From contig JAJFTY010000132.1 in assembly GCA_021372695.1 (NCBI GenBank), positions 1 through 62,741 of the forward strand: a stretch of 62,741 nucleotides of DNA. Reading direction: 5' to 3'. Positions 50,511 to 60,284 of the stretch are shown here, piece by piece. The notes below the pieces were generated by a model, which searched no databases, was not told where the DNA came from, and was given only the letters and a program-made list of their open reading frames with translations. A program made the translations under genes and the position numbers. This DNA comes from Deltaproteobacteria bacterium (lineage in GTDB: Bacteria; Desulfobacterota; Syntrophia; Syntrophales; UBA5619). Within the stretch, counting starts at the first letter, position 1, and every line of letters starts with the position of its first letter.

Positions 50511-50586
50511 TGGCGTCCCCACGGGGATTCGAACCCCGGTCGCCGGCGTGAAAGGCCAGTGTCCTAGGCCACTAGACGATGGGGAC
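50511..50586 (-). tRNA. tRNA-Glu (anticodon TTC)
   Basis: Minus strand, 76 nt including an encoded CCA. Acceptor stem GTCCCCA/TGGGGAC, anticodon loop CTTTCAC with TTC, variable loop and T-arm GGTTCGAATCC are all in place, with discriminator G. Confidence 0.97.
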
Positions 50587-50751
50587 CCTGCAAAAGTTCA
50601 AGAAAGACAATCGGGCAAAACAGCCCGCTTCGGCAAGCGCGCCTTATATAATGACCGCCGCAGCCGTGTCAAGCGCCAAATCGCGAATTCTGGAAATGGA
50701 GCGTCGAAATCCCGCTGTCTCGAAACGCCATACCTGAGATTGGCACCCCGG

Positions 50752-52836
50752 TCAGCTTAAAAAAACAACCGGTTCGCGAAGGATCGCATCCCGGGCGGAC
50801 GCGGCAAGCGCTGCCGTTTCCGGATGGGTCTCGTGGAGCGACATGATCTGGCGGAGATTGTCCGCTGTCCTCATGATCAGCATGGCCAGGTCGCCGTCCG
50901 TGATCCCCGCATTCCGGACGATCCGGTCCCACTCGCCTCCCGCCGCCCACTCGTGGATCACTGCTGCCGGCCAGAGAAAGAGGCGGGCGACGGGGAATCC
51001 CCCGGCCTTGAGGCGCTCCGCGAGAGGCGACAGGGCCTTGATCATGCGGTCGTAGACGCGGGTCAGACGACGGGGAAGCTCTGCCCGCAGGATGGTCAGT
51101 TCCTGATCCCCATCATAGACGAAGGGGGCGATGGCGGCCGCCAGGAGCCTTTCGTCCTCCCGGGGAAAGACCCCCCGGCGGAGACATTCGGCGATGAGCA
51201 GAGGCTGATCCAGACGGAGTTTGGAGGCCCAAGTCCCGGTCTCCGTCAGCCGGTCGTCATTGCCGACGAAGCCCTCTGCCCGAAGAAGGTGGAGATGGCG
51301 CTGAAAATCCCTCCAGAGATCGACCTGCTCCGCCTGTGGTCGTCCGTGCTCAGCGCGATGACCATGCTGGTAGGCGGCCAGTGATTTCTCGAAGATCTCC
51401 CGGATGTCCCCGGGCGTCTGGGAGAGGAGGAGGTTCAGAACCATCGAAAAATCGCTCCGGATCCGGCTTGTGATCGCTTCCGGTTTCCGCGAGAGGAGCT
51501 TCCGGATATGGATCAGATCCATGAAGCGCCCGGGAACGACGCACATGAAGCCGACCCGGTCCTGTCCGCGCCTGCCTGCCCGTCCCGTCATCTGGTGAAA
51601 TTCCGTGCCCGAGAGCGGGGTGAAGTCGTGGCCGTTGAAAAGGTCCGAATTCAAGAGCACAATCGTCCGGGCGGGGAAATTGACGCCTGCTGCAACGGTG
51701 GAGGTGGCGAAAATCGCCTTGAGACACCCCCGCTTCATCATCGTCTCCACGAGGAATTTCCAGGCAGGGAGCTGTCCGCCGTGATGGGCGGCCACGCGGG
51801 CCGTCTGAAGATTGTAGAGCTGCCTATGGTTCCGGAGATAGGGGAAGCGTTCCAGCAGCGCCTCGATGCACGGAATGAACGCCTCCTCCTCGGTCCCGCC
51901 GTCGGCAGGCCCGCACATCCCGAGGGCCGCGTCACACTCGGCCCGGGATTTCAGGAAAAAGATCGCCGGCAGGAGCTTGAACCGTTCCAGGACGTCCAGC
52001 ATCTCCCCGAACGGCGGCAGGCCGCGGTCCGCAGGTCCATGCTGACTCCGGCCGACGAATTCGTCGATCTTTCTGAAGAGCCGGCTCTCCTCGATCAGGG
52101 GCATGAGGCGGCCCGACGGGTGCAGGAAGAGGGGGTAAAGAGGGACGGGCCTCTTCTCCTCACGGATGACGCGGCAGGGCTTCTTCCTGATGGAGGCAAG
52201 CCAGGCGGCGATCTCCTCGCCGTTGCCGATGGTCGCGGAGAGCAGCAACAGGTTGATCCGGACGGGGAGGTAGATCATGATCTCCTCCCAGACGACCCCC
52301 CGGTCCCGGTCCCCCAGGAAATGGGCCTCGTCGAGGATCACCAGGTCGCAGTTCAGGTTCTCCCCGCTGTGCATGGCATCGTAGAGCTGGTTCCGAAGGA
52401 TCTCGGTCGTTCCGACGATGATGGGGGCGTCGGTGTTTTCCTTGGTATCGCCGGTCAGGATGCCGACGTTGGCTTCCCCGAAGCGCTGCCCGAATTCGAC
52501 CCATTTGGCGTTGGTCAGGGCCTTCAGGGGGGAGGCATACCAGCAGCGGCCTGCGCCGAGAAAGATGGCGCGGATCGCCTCTTCGGCGATCCAGGTCTTT
52601 CCCGAACCGGTGGGGGCCATGACCAGGCAGTCGCCGAGCCCGATCGCTTCGAGAGCCTCCGATTGAAAGGGGTCCGGCCGGAAGGGTGCCGTGACCGGCT
52701 TGCCGATCTTCGCGAAAACCGGTTTCAACGAAGGCTCTGCCTCGGGTTTCATCCGGAGGCGAGGGCGCACATGCCTGCGTCCGTGGCCCGCCGGCAGCTT
52801 CATCTCATGCGGTCTGCCCGTTTTTCCGTGTAGCAT
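50752..52836 (-). CDS. Ski2-like DEAH-box helicase
   Basis: About 694 residues. Superfamily 2 motifs in order: FQSEALEAI (Q-like), Walker A APTGSGKTWIAEEA, DEAH in VILDEAHFLGDRDRG, SATIGN, the chain TSTVAAGVNFPARTIVLL, and QMTGRAGRRGQDRVG (motif VI). The layout, with helical C-terminal region, resembles Ski2/Mtr4-type and related bacterial RNA or DNA helicases. The start is uncertain; ATG at 52836 is a compromise among several in-frame ATGs (52863, 52800, 52749), none with a strong ribosome site. Its substrate is unknown. Confidence 0.85.
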   Translation of the reverse strand: MLHGKTGRPHEMKLPAGHGRRHVRPRLRMKPEAEPSLKPVFAKIGKPVTAPFRPDPFQSEALEAIGLGDCLVMAPTGSGKTWIAEEAIRAIFLGAGRCWYASPLKALTNAKWVEFGQRFGEANVGILTGDTKENTDAPIIVGTTEILRNQLYDAMHSGENLNCDLVILDEAHFLGDRDRGVVWEEIMIYLPVRINLLLLSATIGNGEEIAAWLASIRKKPCRVIREEKRPVPLYPLFLHPSGRLMPLIEESRLFRKIDEFVGRSQHGPADRGLPPFGEMLDVLERFKLLPAIFFLKSRAECDAALGMCGPADGGTEEEAFIPCIEALLERFPYLRNHRQLYNLQTARVAAHHGGQLPAWKFLVETMMKRGCLKAIFATSTVAAGVNFPARTIVLLNSDLFNGHDFTPLSGTEFHQMTGRAGRRGQDRVGFMCVVPGRFMDLIHIRKLLSRKPEAITSRIRSDFSMVLNLLLSQTPGDIREIFEKSLAAYQHGHRAEHGRPQAEQVDLWRDFQRHLHLLRAEGFVGNDDRLTETGTWASKLRLDQPLLIAECLRRGVFPREDERLLAAAIAPFVYDGDQELTILRAELPRRLTRVYDRMIKALSPLAERLKAGGFPVARLFLWPAAVIHEWAAGGEWDRIVRNAGITDGDLAMLIMRTADNLRQIMSLHETHPETAALAASARDAILREPVVFLS

Positions 52837-53083
52837 TTTTCTCGGATTTGCTCGGTGAATCATGCGGGTTTCTACCACAGAAGGGGAGTGCCGTAAAGGT
52901 TCGGCGGGCGCGAATTTTGCCCGGAGGCGTTTATGCCGCGGTGATTGCGCTCGCCCTGCTGTCGTCATCGGTCGGTGCGGAGGGTTGATAGCGGAGACCC
53001 GAAGGGGGTTTCAATCTGGTCCTGCTCCTGCTCCCGACCGGTCCGATGTTGACGCTGAGGCCGGCCGGAAGCAGGAGAGGTTT

Positions 53084-54991
53084 TCAGCCCGTTTTCCGGG
53101 CATAGCCGATTTTCTGCGCCGAGGCGGTGATGCCGGTGAGCACGGAGGCATCCTCGATCGTCGAGGGGATTTCATAATCCTCGCCGTCGGCGATCTTGCG
53201 GATCGTCGCCCGCAGGATCTTCCCGGAGCGGGTCTTCGGCAGCGCCTTCACGACGACGCACTGCCGGAAGCAGGCGAGCGCCCCCAGATCGTTCCGGACC
53301 ATCTGCACGAGCTCGGAAGCGATTTCGTCGGGGCTTCTCTCGACGCCGCTCTTCAGCACGAAGAATCCGATCGGGACCTGCCCCTTGAGGGCGTCGTTCA
53401 CCCCTAGGACCGCGCATTCCGCCACGTCGCGGTGTTTGGAGATGATCTCCTCCATCGCTCCGGTCGAGAGCCGATGCCCCGCCACATTGATGACGTCGTC
53501 GATCCGCCCCATGATGAAGAGATAGCCCTCCTCGTCGTAGAACCCGCCGTCCCCCGTCAGGTAGCAGTCCGGGATCTTGTTGACATATTCGAGAAAGCGC
53601 TCGTCGTCGTTCCAGAGGGTCGGCAGACAGCCGGGCGGCAGGGGAAGATGGATGACGACGTAGCCCTCCTTGCCGTCCGGCAGCGGCTTCCCCATGTAGT
53701 CGACGATCCGGACGTCGTAGCCGGGGACGGCCTTCGTGGGAGAGCCGGCCTTGATCGGGAAGGGTTCGATCCCCATGCAGTTGGCGGCGATGGCCCAGCC
53801 CGTCTCCGTCTGCCACCAGTGGTCCACCACGGGGATGCCCAGCATGCTGCTCGCCCAGCGGTAGGTGTCCGGGTCGAGTCGCTCTCCGGCGAGGAAGAGA
53901 TAGCGGAGCGAACGGATGTCATATTTCTTGAGATGTTCCCCGTTCGGGTCCTCCTTCTTAATCGCGCGGAAGGCTGTCGGGGCGGTGAAGAGAACGGAGA
54001 CGCCGTGCTGCGAGATGACGCGCCAGAAGGCGCCCGGATCGGGCGTGCCGACCGGCTTCCCCTCATAGAGAACGGTCGTACATCCTGCGAGAAGCGGGGC
54101 GTAGACGATGTAGGAGTGGCCGACGACCCATCCGACGTCCGAGGCGGCCCAATAGACCTCGCCGGGGCGGACGTCGTAGATGTGCTTCATCGACCACTTC
54201 AGCGCCACGGCGTGGCCGCCGTTGTCCCGCACGACCCCCTTGGGTCGGCCCGTCGTTCCGGAGGTGTAGAGGATGTAGAGCGGATCGGTCGCCGCGACCG
54301 GGACGCAGCAGGCCGGCTTTGCCGTTTTCATGAGTTCCGCCCAGTCGAAATCCCTCCCCGGAATCAGATCGGCGGCAAGCTGGGGCCGTTGGAAGATGAT
54401 GCACTTTTCAGGCTTGTGATCGGCCAGCCGGACCGCCTCGTCCAGGAGGGGCTTGTAGGGGATCGTCTTCTTCCCCTCGATCCCGCAGGAGCCTGAGACC
54501 ACCAGTTTCGGCTTGGCGTCGTTGATCCGGATGGCGAGCTCGTTCGGGGCGAATCCCCCGAAGACCACGGAATGGACCGCTCCGATCCGGGCGCAGGCAA
54601 GCATCGCGACGACCGCCTCGGGAATCATCGGCATGTAGATCACCACGGTGTCGCCCTTACCGACCCCGAAACGGCCCAGGATGTGGGCGAAGCGGGAGAC
54701 CGTTTCGAGGAGTTCACGGTAGGCGATCTTCCGGATCGTGCCTGTGACCGGCGAATCGTAGATGATGGCGACCTGCTCCGCCCGTCCGTTCTCCACATGG
54801 AAATCGAGGCAGTTATAGCAGGTGTTCATTTCGCCGCCTGTGAACCAGCGGTAGAAGGGCTTCCGGCTGTCGTCGAGCACCCGGTCCCATTTCCGGCTCC
54901 ACTGCACCTGCTCGGCCGCCTCCCCCCAGAAGCGTTCCGGTTCGTGAATGGACTGATCGTACACCTTCCGGTAGTTCAAGCTGTTCGGCAT
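53084..54991 (-). CDS. prpE: propionyl-CoA/acetyl-CoA synthetase (AMP-forming)
   Basis: A 635-residue acyl-CoA synthetase of the ACS/PrpE group, which activates short-chain acids with ATP and CoA. Seen are YDQSIHEPERFWGEAAEQVQW, the P-loop-like LYILYTSGTTGRPKGVVRD, adenylate motif DHWWQTETGW, and the acetylatable-lysine region TRSGKILRATIRKIADG at the end. YNCLDFHVENGR and the SVVFGGFAPNELAIR block are typical of PrpE. Substrate preference cannot be read from sequence alone. Monocistronic as far as seen. Confidence 0.9.
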   Translation of the reverse strand: MPNSLNYRKVYDQSIHEPERFWGEAAEQVQWSRKWDRVLDDSRKPFYRWFTGGEMNTCYNCLDFHVENGRAEQVAIIYDSPVTGTIRKIAYRELLETVSRFAHILGRFGVGKGDTVVIYMPMIPEAVVAMLACARIGAVHSVVFGGFAPNELAIRINDAKPKLVVSGSCGIEGKKTIPYKPLLDEAVRLADHKPEKCIIFQRPQLAADLIPGRDFDWAELMKTAKPACCVPVAATDPLYILYTSGTTGRPKGVVRDNGGHAVALKWSMKHIYDVRPGEVYWAASDVGWVVGHSYIVYAPLLAGCTTVLYEGKPVGTPDPGAFWRVISQHGVSVLFTAPTAFRAIKKEDPNGEHLKKYDIRSLRYLFLAGERLDPDTYRWASSMLGIPVVDHWWQTETGWAIAANCMGIEPFPIKAGSPTKAVPGYDVRIVDYMGKPLPDGKEGYVVIHLPLPPGCLPTLWNDDERFLEYVNKIPDCYLTGDGGFYDEEGYLFIMGRIDDVINVAGHRLSTGAMEEIISKHRDVAECAVLGVNDALKGQVPIGFFVLKSGVERSPDEIASELVQMVRNDLGALACFRQCVVVKALPKTRSGKILRATIRKIADGEDYEIPSTIEDASVLTGITASAQKIGYARKTG

Positions 54992-55232
54992 ACCCCCTCC
55001 TTGGCTCTGTTGATGGATGCAAATCGCAAGCGAGTGCCGGCGCCTCTGGCTATCCGTCTCCGGCAGCGGTCCCGGCGGGTGTCCATGGAATTCCGTTCAG
55101 ACTTCCAATCGATGATTCAATCAATTGATGGAACGCATGATGGCAAAAAAGCCGCGCGGATGTCAAGAGAAAACAGAAGAATCCCAAGGCCGATCTATCC
55201 CCTCGGGCGCGGAGCGAATTTACCGGGCCCTA

Positions 55233-55751
55233 TTACCCGAGCGGCATCAGCCGGGAGAGCTGTTCGGAGACTGTCCGGGCCAGATGGTCGAGAAGGCCGG
55301 TCTCCATGCCGGGCCGGTAGCGATCGGGCGAGGCGTCGCCATGGTTGAGGCTGCCGATCAGGCGACCGTCCCGGCTGAGGGGGGCGATCGCCAGGGAGCG
55401 GAGGAGGTATTTCTCCCGGGGGGGCATGAGGCGGAAAAAGGGGCGCAGATCCCCAGCCGCAAGAAACGGGCGCCCCGGATCCGGGCAGATTTCAAGAAAC
55501 GTCTCCGGGCCGATGACATTGATCCGCTCCCCCAGAAGATCGGACTCCTGGAGGAGTCCGATAAGCGCCTCTGTTTCGGGGGTGCGAATCACGGAGAGCC
55601 AGACAAAGGGGACGCCGAACGCTGCCCGGCTCCCCAGGAGGAGCCGTTCGAACAGTTCCCCGACCGCCGTGCACCCGGCAAGGTCCGCCTCGATCTCTCC
55701 GAACTTGCGGGCGAGCTCGCCGTTGGTCTCCAGAATATCAGGTTCGTTCAT
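55233..55751 (-). CDS. DUF484-like GAF-domain protein
   Basis: A 172-residue protein resembling the DUF484 (GAF-like) family: [39 protein letters not shown] N-terminus and [31 protein letters not shown], the family hallmark near residue 130-160. Function unknown in general. ATG at 55751 overlaps the xth stop (ATGA), so the two are cotranslated. Confidence 0.7.
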   Translation of the reverse strand: MNEPDILETNGELARKFGEIEADLAGCTAVGELFERLLLGSRAAFGVPFVWLSVIRTPETEALIGLLQESDLLGERINVIGPETFLEICPDPGRPFLAAGDLRPFFRLMPPREKYLLRSLAIAPLSRDGRLIGSLNHGDASPDRYRPGMETGLLDHLARTVSEQLSRLMPLG

Positions 55752-56548
55752 CCTGTTTCCTGACCGTCGGCGAAATCTGCCGTGAGGATGGTATGATCGG
55801 ACGGTTTGTCGGCGAGGCGCGGTCCGAGATCGATCTCGCAGGAGAGACACCGGGCGGCCAGCGGCGGCGTCGCCAGGATGTGGTCGATCCGCCAGCCGAG
55901 CCCGCGTTTCAGGGCCGAGGGAACCCGGTAGTCGAAAAAGGTGTAGCGGCCGGCCTCTCCCGGATGGTGCCTTCGGAAGAGATCTTCGAGGCCCCACGAG
56001 CGGACGGCGGCGAAGGCCTCCCACACCTCCGGGGTGAAGCAGACATGGCCGAGGAGTCGTTTCGGATCATGGACATCGATCCCCTCCGGAGCGACGTTGA
56101 GGTCGCCGCACCAGATCAGCGGTGCCGAAGGGGATCCGGCTTCGTCGAGGAAGCTCCGCAGCCGCCTGAACCATTCGAGCTTGTAGGTGAAATGGGGCGT
56201 CTCCTTGTCCCGTCCCTGGGGAACGTAGGTATTGACGACGGTGATGCCTGAAAAGAGGGCGGCGATCAGGCGGTCCTCATCCGCCGGACCACCGTCCGCA
56301 AGACCGTACTGAACCGACTCTGCCTTCCCCCGGTAGGCGATGGCGACGCCATTGTACTGCCTCGTGCCCCGGAAGAGCACCTGATAGCCTTCATCGGCGA
56401 ACGCGGCCACGGGAAAGCCGCTGTCCTCCACCTTTGTCTCCTGCATGCAGAAGACATCGGGACGTTTCTCCCGGAGCCACGGAAGAACGATGTGGAGGCG
56501 GCTCCTGATGGAGTTGACGTTGTAGGTGGCGATCCGGAAGATGCCCAT
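55748..56548 (-). CDS. xth: exodeoxyribonuclease III
   Basis: A 266-residue AP endonuclease/3' exonuclease. Motifs: [23 protein letters not shown] (metal-binding Glu), [35 protein letters not shown], and [12 protein letters not shown] plus KPSDHTIL at the end with the catalytic Asp-His. It repairs abasic sites. ATG at 56548 starts exactly at the family N-terminus; the longer frame is rejected. Lies 19 bases after the next gene upstream. Confidence 0.95.
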   Translation of the reverse strand: MGIFRIATYNVNSIRSRLHIVLPWLREKRPDVFCMQETKVEDSGFPVAAFADEGYQVLFRGTRQYNGVAIAYRGKAESVQYGLADGGPADEDRLIAALFSGITVVNTYVPQGRDKETPHFTYKLEWFRRLRSFLDEAGSPSAPLIWCGDLNVAPEGIDVHDPKRLLGHVCFTPEVWEAFAAVRSWGLEDLFRRHHPGEAGRYTFFDYRVPSALKRGLGWRIDHILATPPLAARCLSCEIDLGPRLADKPSDHTILTADFADGQETG

Positions 56549-56567
56549 CGGCCGGCTTCCCCTTGCC

Positions 56568-57395
56568 CTATCGCAGATAGGCCGGCAGCTCTTCCAGCTC
56601 TTTTCCGTCGAAACTGCATGGCGCGCCGCACCCCTTGCAGGGTCCCTTGATCGCGGGCAGGGGCGGTTCGCCCTTGATCCCCTCGATGAAGTCGAGGCAG
56701 CAGTTGACATCCTTGTCATCGCCATCGACGATCAGGGTGACGGAGCCCTCCGAACCGCCCCAGCCGCCGGCAGCGTAGGGGACCGCCTTCAGACCGAAGA
56801 GGATTTCGATCGCCTCGACCTCCGTGACGATGGTGCCATCCGCCACCAGAGCCATCCCCACACGGCAGCCGATGGACCGGCCCAGCGCCATTTTCCCCCC
56901 ATAGCGGGCCGCTTCCTCGACGGACGGGATCATCTTTTCGAGACCCACCGGGTAGATCGTCGCGACCCCCTGGGCCTTCAGGGCCATGTAGAATTGGCCC
57001 ATCGTCCCGCCGCCCGGACCGGCCATGACGACGCCGACATTGCCGAAGGGATCGACGGCATTGGCCCCCTTGATCAGCACGTCGCCCGGGGTCAGCTTGT
57101 CGATGACGGCCCCCGGCTCCACATTCAGGACCTCGCCCTTGTGCAGCGTGACGGGTTTGATCCTCAATCCCCCGGGCAGGACGCAAAGCACCCCTTTGAC
57201 AATCTGACCGGCCACGTAGCGCTCCTTCTCTATCTTGCTCCCCAGCAGCTCTTCCAGGATGAAGCCGTTGGTCGAACCCCGCCCGATGACCAGATATCCG
57301 TTCTCTTTGGCATGCTGCACCTCAGGCATCGCGGCGACGGCCTTGCCCAGCAGCCTTTTCGATTCCGAAGATGTCAACGTGAACAATGCCTGCAT
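56568..57395 (-). CDS. unknown protein with C-terminal cysteine cluster
   Basis: A 275-residue protein I do not recognise. It is soluble and rich in Gly and Val, with [20 protein letters not shown] near the N-terminus and a Gly-rich stretch [19 protein letters not shown] in the middle (about 121-139). Cysteines at 232, 233, 253, 256 and 260 (CKGCGAPC at 253-260) could bind a metal or iron-sulfur cluster. A good AGGAGG-like site precedes the ATG. It is followed by xth and the DUF484-like gene on the same strand, but no role follows from that. Confidence 0.7.
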   Translation of the reverse strand: MQALFTLTSSESKRLLGKAVAAMPEVQHAKENGYLVIGRGSTNGFILEELLGSKIEKERYVAGQIVKGVLCVLPGGLRIKPVTLHKGEVLNVEPGAVIDKLTPGDVLIKGANAVDPFGNVGVVMAGPGGGTMGQFYMALKAQGVATIYPVGLEKMIPSVEEAARYGGKMALGRSIGCRVGMALVADGTIVTEVEAIEILFGLKAVPYAAGGWGGSEGSVTLIVDGDDKDVNCCLDFIEGIKGEPPLPAIKGPCKGCGAPCSFDGKELEELPAYLR

Positions 57396-57513
57396 GATCG
57401 TGACCTCCTGTTTTTGATTTCCGTCGATTTTTATACACCTTCCCGGGGGCTGTCAACATCTTTCCGCCCATACTCCCGGGGATTTGCCGCTCGCGAGAAG
57501 GCCGTCCCGCCGC

Positions 57514-58386
57514 CTATGCCGGGCGGTTCGTCAAAAAGACGCCGCCGATCACCAGCGCCGCTCCGGCGAGAAGCGAGAAGCTGATCGCCTCGCCGAGGAG
57601 CAGCCATCCCAGAAAGACGCCGCTGACCGGGACAAGATTGAGGAACACGGACGCCCGCGAGAGACCGATCGCCCGTATTCCCTGGTAGTACCAGATGAAA
57701 CCGAGGACCGTCCCGAAAAAAGCGAGGTAGAGCAGCCCTGCCCAATCCTCCCAGCCGGGATTGCCGGCCTGTCCCATGACCTCTTCGAGAAGGGCCGGAG
57801 GAAAGAGGGCGATCGTGCCGATCAGGCAGGACCATGTGACCGCTGCAAGCGGCGTGACATCCTTCATGATCATCTTGCCGATCAGGGTATAGGCGACCCA
57901 GCTCGCAACGCAGCCTGCGATGTACAACTCTCCCCAGCCGGTGCCGCCGCTCATGAGGGCGCGGAGATCGCCGCGGGAGATGACCACAAGGGCCCCGCCG
58001 AAACAGACGATGATCCCGGCAATCCTGCCCCGACCCAGCCGCTCCCGGAACAGCAGGGCCGAGAGCAGAGAGATGAAGGCCGGATTGCTGGCGATGATGA
58101 GCGAGGCCCTCCCGGCCGGGACGGTCTTCATGCCGAGGAAGAAGAAGATGTTGTAGGCAAAGATGCCGGTCATGCCGAGGAGGATGGCCGGAAGGATCTG
58201 ATGGCGGCGCGGGCGCGGAAACGCCCCCTCTATCCGGAGGATCAATGCGACCAGAAAGAGGGATGCCGCGACAAATCGCAGAAGGGACGCGGAAAAAGGG
58301 CCCATGTCCTGGGCGACGATCCGGGCCGCCACGAAGGTGCCGCCCCAGAAGACCGTCGTCAGGACGAGCTTGAGGTAGATGGCCAT
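57514..58386 (-). CDS. EamA/DMT-family transporter
   Basis: A 290-residue drug/metabolite-type exporter with ten predicted membrane segments in two EamA repeats. First repeat begins LVLTTVFWGGTFVAARIVAQ, with ASLLRFVAASLFLVALIL; second has GELYIAGCVASWVAYTLIGKM and YLAFFGTVLGFIWYYQGI. The end is LLLGEAISFSLLAGAALVIGGVFL. Substrate unknown; amino acids or metabolites are usual. ATG at 58386 starts at MAIYLK. Divergent from the oxidoreductase gene. Confidence 0.88.
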   Translation of the reverse strand: MAIYLKLVLTTVFWGGTFVAARIVAQDMGPFSASLLRFVAASLFLVALILRIEGAFPRPRRHQILPAILLGMTGIFAYNIFFFLGMKTVPAGRASLIIASNPAFISLLSALLFRERLGRGRIAGIIVCFGGALVVISRGDLRALMSGGTGWGELYIAGCVASWVAYTLIGKMIMKDVTPLAAVTWSCLIGTIALFPPALLEEVMGQAGNPGWEDWAGLLYLAFFGTVLGFIWYYQGIRAIGLSRASVFLNLVPVSGVFLGWLLLGEAISFSLLAGAALVIGGVFLTNRPA

Positions 58387-58617
58387 GGATGATGAAGGCT
58401 CCGCGTGATGAAAAAAATCGGCCTCTCCGGGGAGACGACCGGCCCGAACGTGCAGGGAGAGTACCACCCGGATGGACCCATGGCAAGGTCATCATGATCA
58501 AAGTCATTGACAACCCATCGTCAAAGTGGTTCAGTCAGCCCGCCAACATTTCTTCCATGCCTTGTGGAAGCCTGGGCCTCTTGCGCTTCCGCGGGACATC
58601 CTGTGGACCGGAGGAGC

Positions 58618-59220
58618 ATGAGAATCACGGTCATCCTTGCCCACCCGGATCCGGGCAGCTTCAACCATGCCATCGCCAGAACGGCGGTCGAAGAGCTTTG
58701 CCGGGCCAGACACACGGTCTCCTTCCATGACCTCTACGCAGAGGGATTCGACCCGCTTCTTCCAGCCGGTGAAATTCCTGCCAAGGCTCCCCTGCCGCCT
58801 CAGATTGCGGCACACTGCCGTGAGATCGCGGCGGCCGACGGGATCGTGATCGTGCACCCCAACTGGTGGGGAGAGCCGCCGGCGATCCTCAAGGGATGGA
58901 TCGACCGGGTGATCCGACCCGGCGTCGCCTACAATTTTCTCGAGGGCGACAGCGGCGAAGGGGTCCCTGCGGGCCTGCTCAGGGCGAAAACCGCGGTCGT
59001 GTTCAACACCTCCAACACGCCGGCCGAACGAGAGCGATGTGCCTTCGGCGACCCTCTGGAGCTGATATGGAGGAACTGCGTGTTTAGCCTCTGCGGCGTG
59101 GATGACGTCCGCCGCGAGGTGTTCGGCGTGGTCGTAACGAGCACGGAATCGCAGCGCCATGAATGGCTGGAGCGGGTCCGCGGTCTGGTGGCCCGTGCCT
59201 TCCCGGCGATGGAAACGTGA
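58618..59220 (+). CDS. NAD(P)H oxidoreductase, flavodoxin-like fold
   Basis: A 200-residue protein of the NAD(P)H-quinone/KefF-like family. ILAHPDPGSFNHAIARTAVEEL (FMN phosphate loop), VSFHDLYAEGFDPLL, and IVIVHPNWWGEPPAILKGWIDRVIRPGVAYNF carry the family pattern. It likely reduces quinones or other electrophiles with FMN or FAD. ATG at 58618 follows GAGGAG. Cytosolic. Confidence 0.85.
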   Translation: MRITVILAHPDPGSFNHAIARTAVEELCRARHTVSFHDLYAEGFDPLLPAGEIPAKAPLPPQIAAHCREIAAADGIVIVHPNWWGEPPAILKGWIDRVIRPGVAYNFLEGDSGEGVPAGLLRAKTAVVFNTSNTPAERERCAFGDPLELIWRNCVFSLCGVDDVRREVFGVVVTSTESQRHEWLERVRGLVARAFPAMET

Positions 59221-59397
59221 CGTCAAGGGCTGCTCGTGTCCCCCTCGACCTGTGCGGTTCGCTCAAGAAAAGGAAAGAAATGATACTCCGCCCGTGATAT
59301 ATTTCCACCAGCGGTGAAAAGGCGACGGGGATTTCGAAGCGGACAGGATTCCCAAAAAGGATCGCGGCAGTGATCATCGACCGGAGGAGGTAAGGAA

Positions 59398-60276
59398 ATG
59401 AAGGGCGTTTCACGATGGGGCGGCTGGCCGGTTCTGGAGGATATCGGCCGGAACACGGTGCTGCTCTGCGCGGGAAGCGCGCTGACCGCCGTGGGGATCA
59501 ACGGGATCCTGATCCCCCACCTCTTTGTCAGCGGCGGGGTCACGGGGCTCGCGCTCGTTCTCCATTATCTCGTGCCGGCCCTCTCGGTCGCTCTGCTCTA
59601 CGCCGTTGCAAATGTGCCGCTTTTCCTCGCCGGCTGGTTCTTTGTCGGACGCCGGTTCTTCCTCTACAGCATTGCCGGAACGATCATCTATAGCGCGGCC
59701 GTCGCCTGGGTGGATCTCGGCGTCATTCCGGTGCAGGACAAACTCCTGGCCGCCATCCTGGCCGGCATCGTCCTGGGAACCGGATCGGGAATCATCCTGA
59801 AGTCGCTCGGGTCGGCGGGCGGGACCGACATCCTGTCGGTGATCCTCCTCCAGCGTTTCTGCGTCCGTCTGGGGACGACCCGGCTCGCCTTCAATGTCCT
59901 GGTGCTGGCTACGGCGGCGTGGCTCTTCTCTCTCGAAAGCGCCCTCTATACGCTCATCTACCTCTACGTCTCCGCGGAGATCACGAACCTCGTGGTCACG
60001 GGCCTGAGCCAGCGGAAAGCGATCTTCATCATCTCGCCCCAATGGGAAGCAATCTCCCGGGGGATCATGGAGGAGATCCACCGCGGGGTGACCATCCTCC
60101 GCGGCGAGGGAGGCTATTCGCACCGGGAGCAGCGGATTCTCTACACGGTCGTGACCTTCCGGGAGCTCTCCACTCTGAAACAGATCGTCCGCCGCCACGA
60201 TCCGGCCGCCTTCGTCGTCGTCACCGAAACCACGGAGGTGATGGGGCACCGCATCGGAAATCAGCCCCACTGGTGA
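59398..60276 (+). CDS. YitT-family membrane protein
   Basis: A 292-residue protein of the YitT family: five or six membrane segments (LTAVGINGILIPHLFVSGGVTGLALVL, VALLYAVANVPLFLAGWFFVG, ILAGIVLGTGSGIILKSLGSAGGTDILSV) followed by a C-terminal DUF2179 cytosolic domain (AIFIISPQWEAISRGIMEEI, GVTILRGEGGYSHREQRILYTVV). Function is not settled. GGAGG precedes the start. Eight bases before the next gene, so probably cotranscribed. Confidence 0.88.
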   Translation: MKGVSRWGGWPVLEDIGRNTVLLCAGSALTAVGINGILIPHLFVSGGVTGLALVLHYLVPALSVALLYAVANVPLFLAGWFFVGRRFFLYSIAGTIIYSAAVAWVDLGVIPVQDKLLAAILAGIVLGTGSGIILKSLGSAGGTDILSVILLQRFCVRLGTTRLAFNVLVLATAAWLFSLESALYTLIYLYVSAEITNLVVTGLSQRKAIFIISPQWEAISRGIMEEIHRGVTILRGEGGYSHREQRILYTVVTFRELSTLKQIVRRHDPAAFVVVTETTEVMGHRIGNQPHW

Positions 60277-60284
60277 CCGCGCTC

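Noticed and set aside
59410..60270. 286-codon minus-strand frame opposite the YitT gene
   Set aside because: Extremely charged shadow product; the plus strand has clear membrane segments and a DUF2179 domain.
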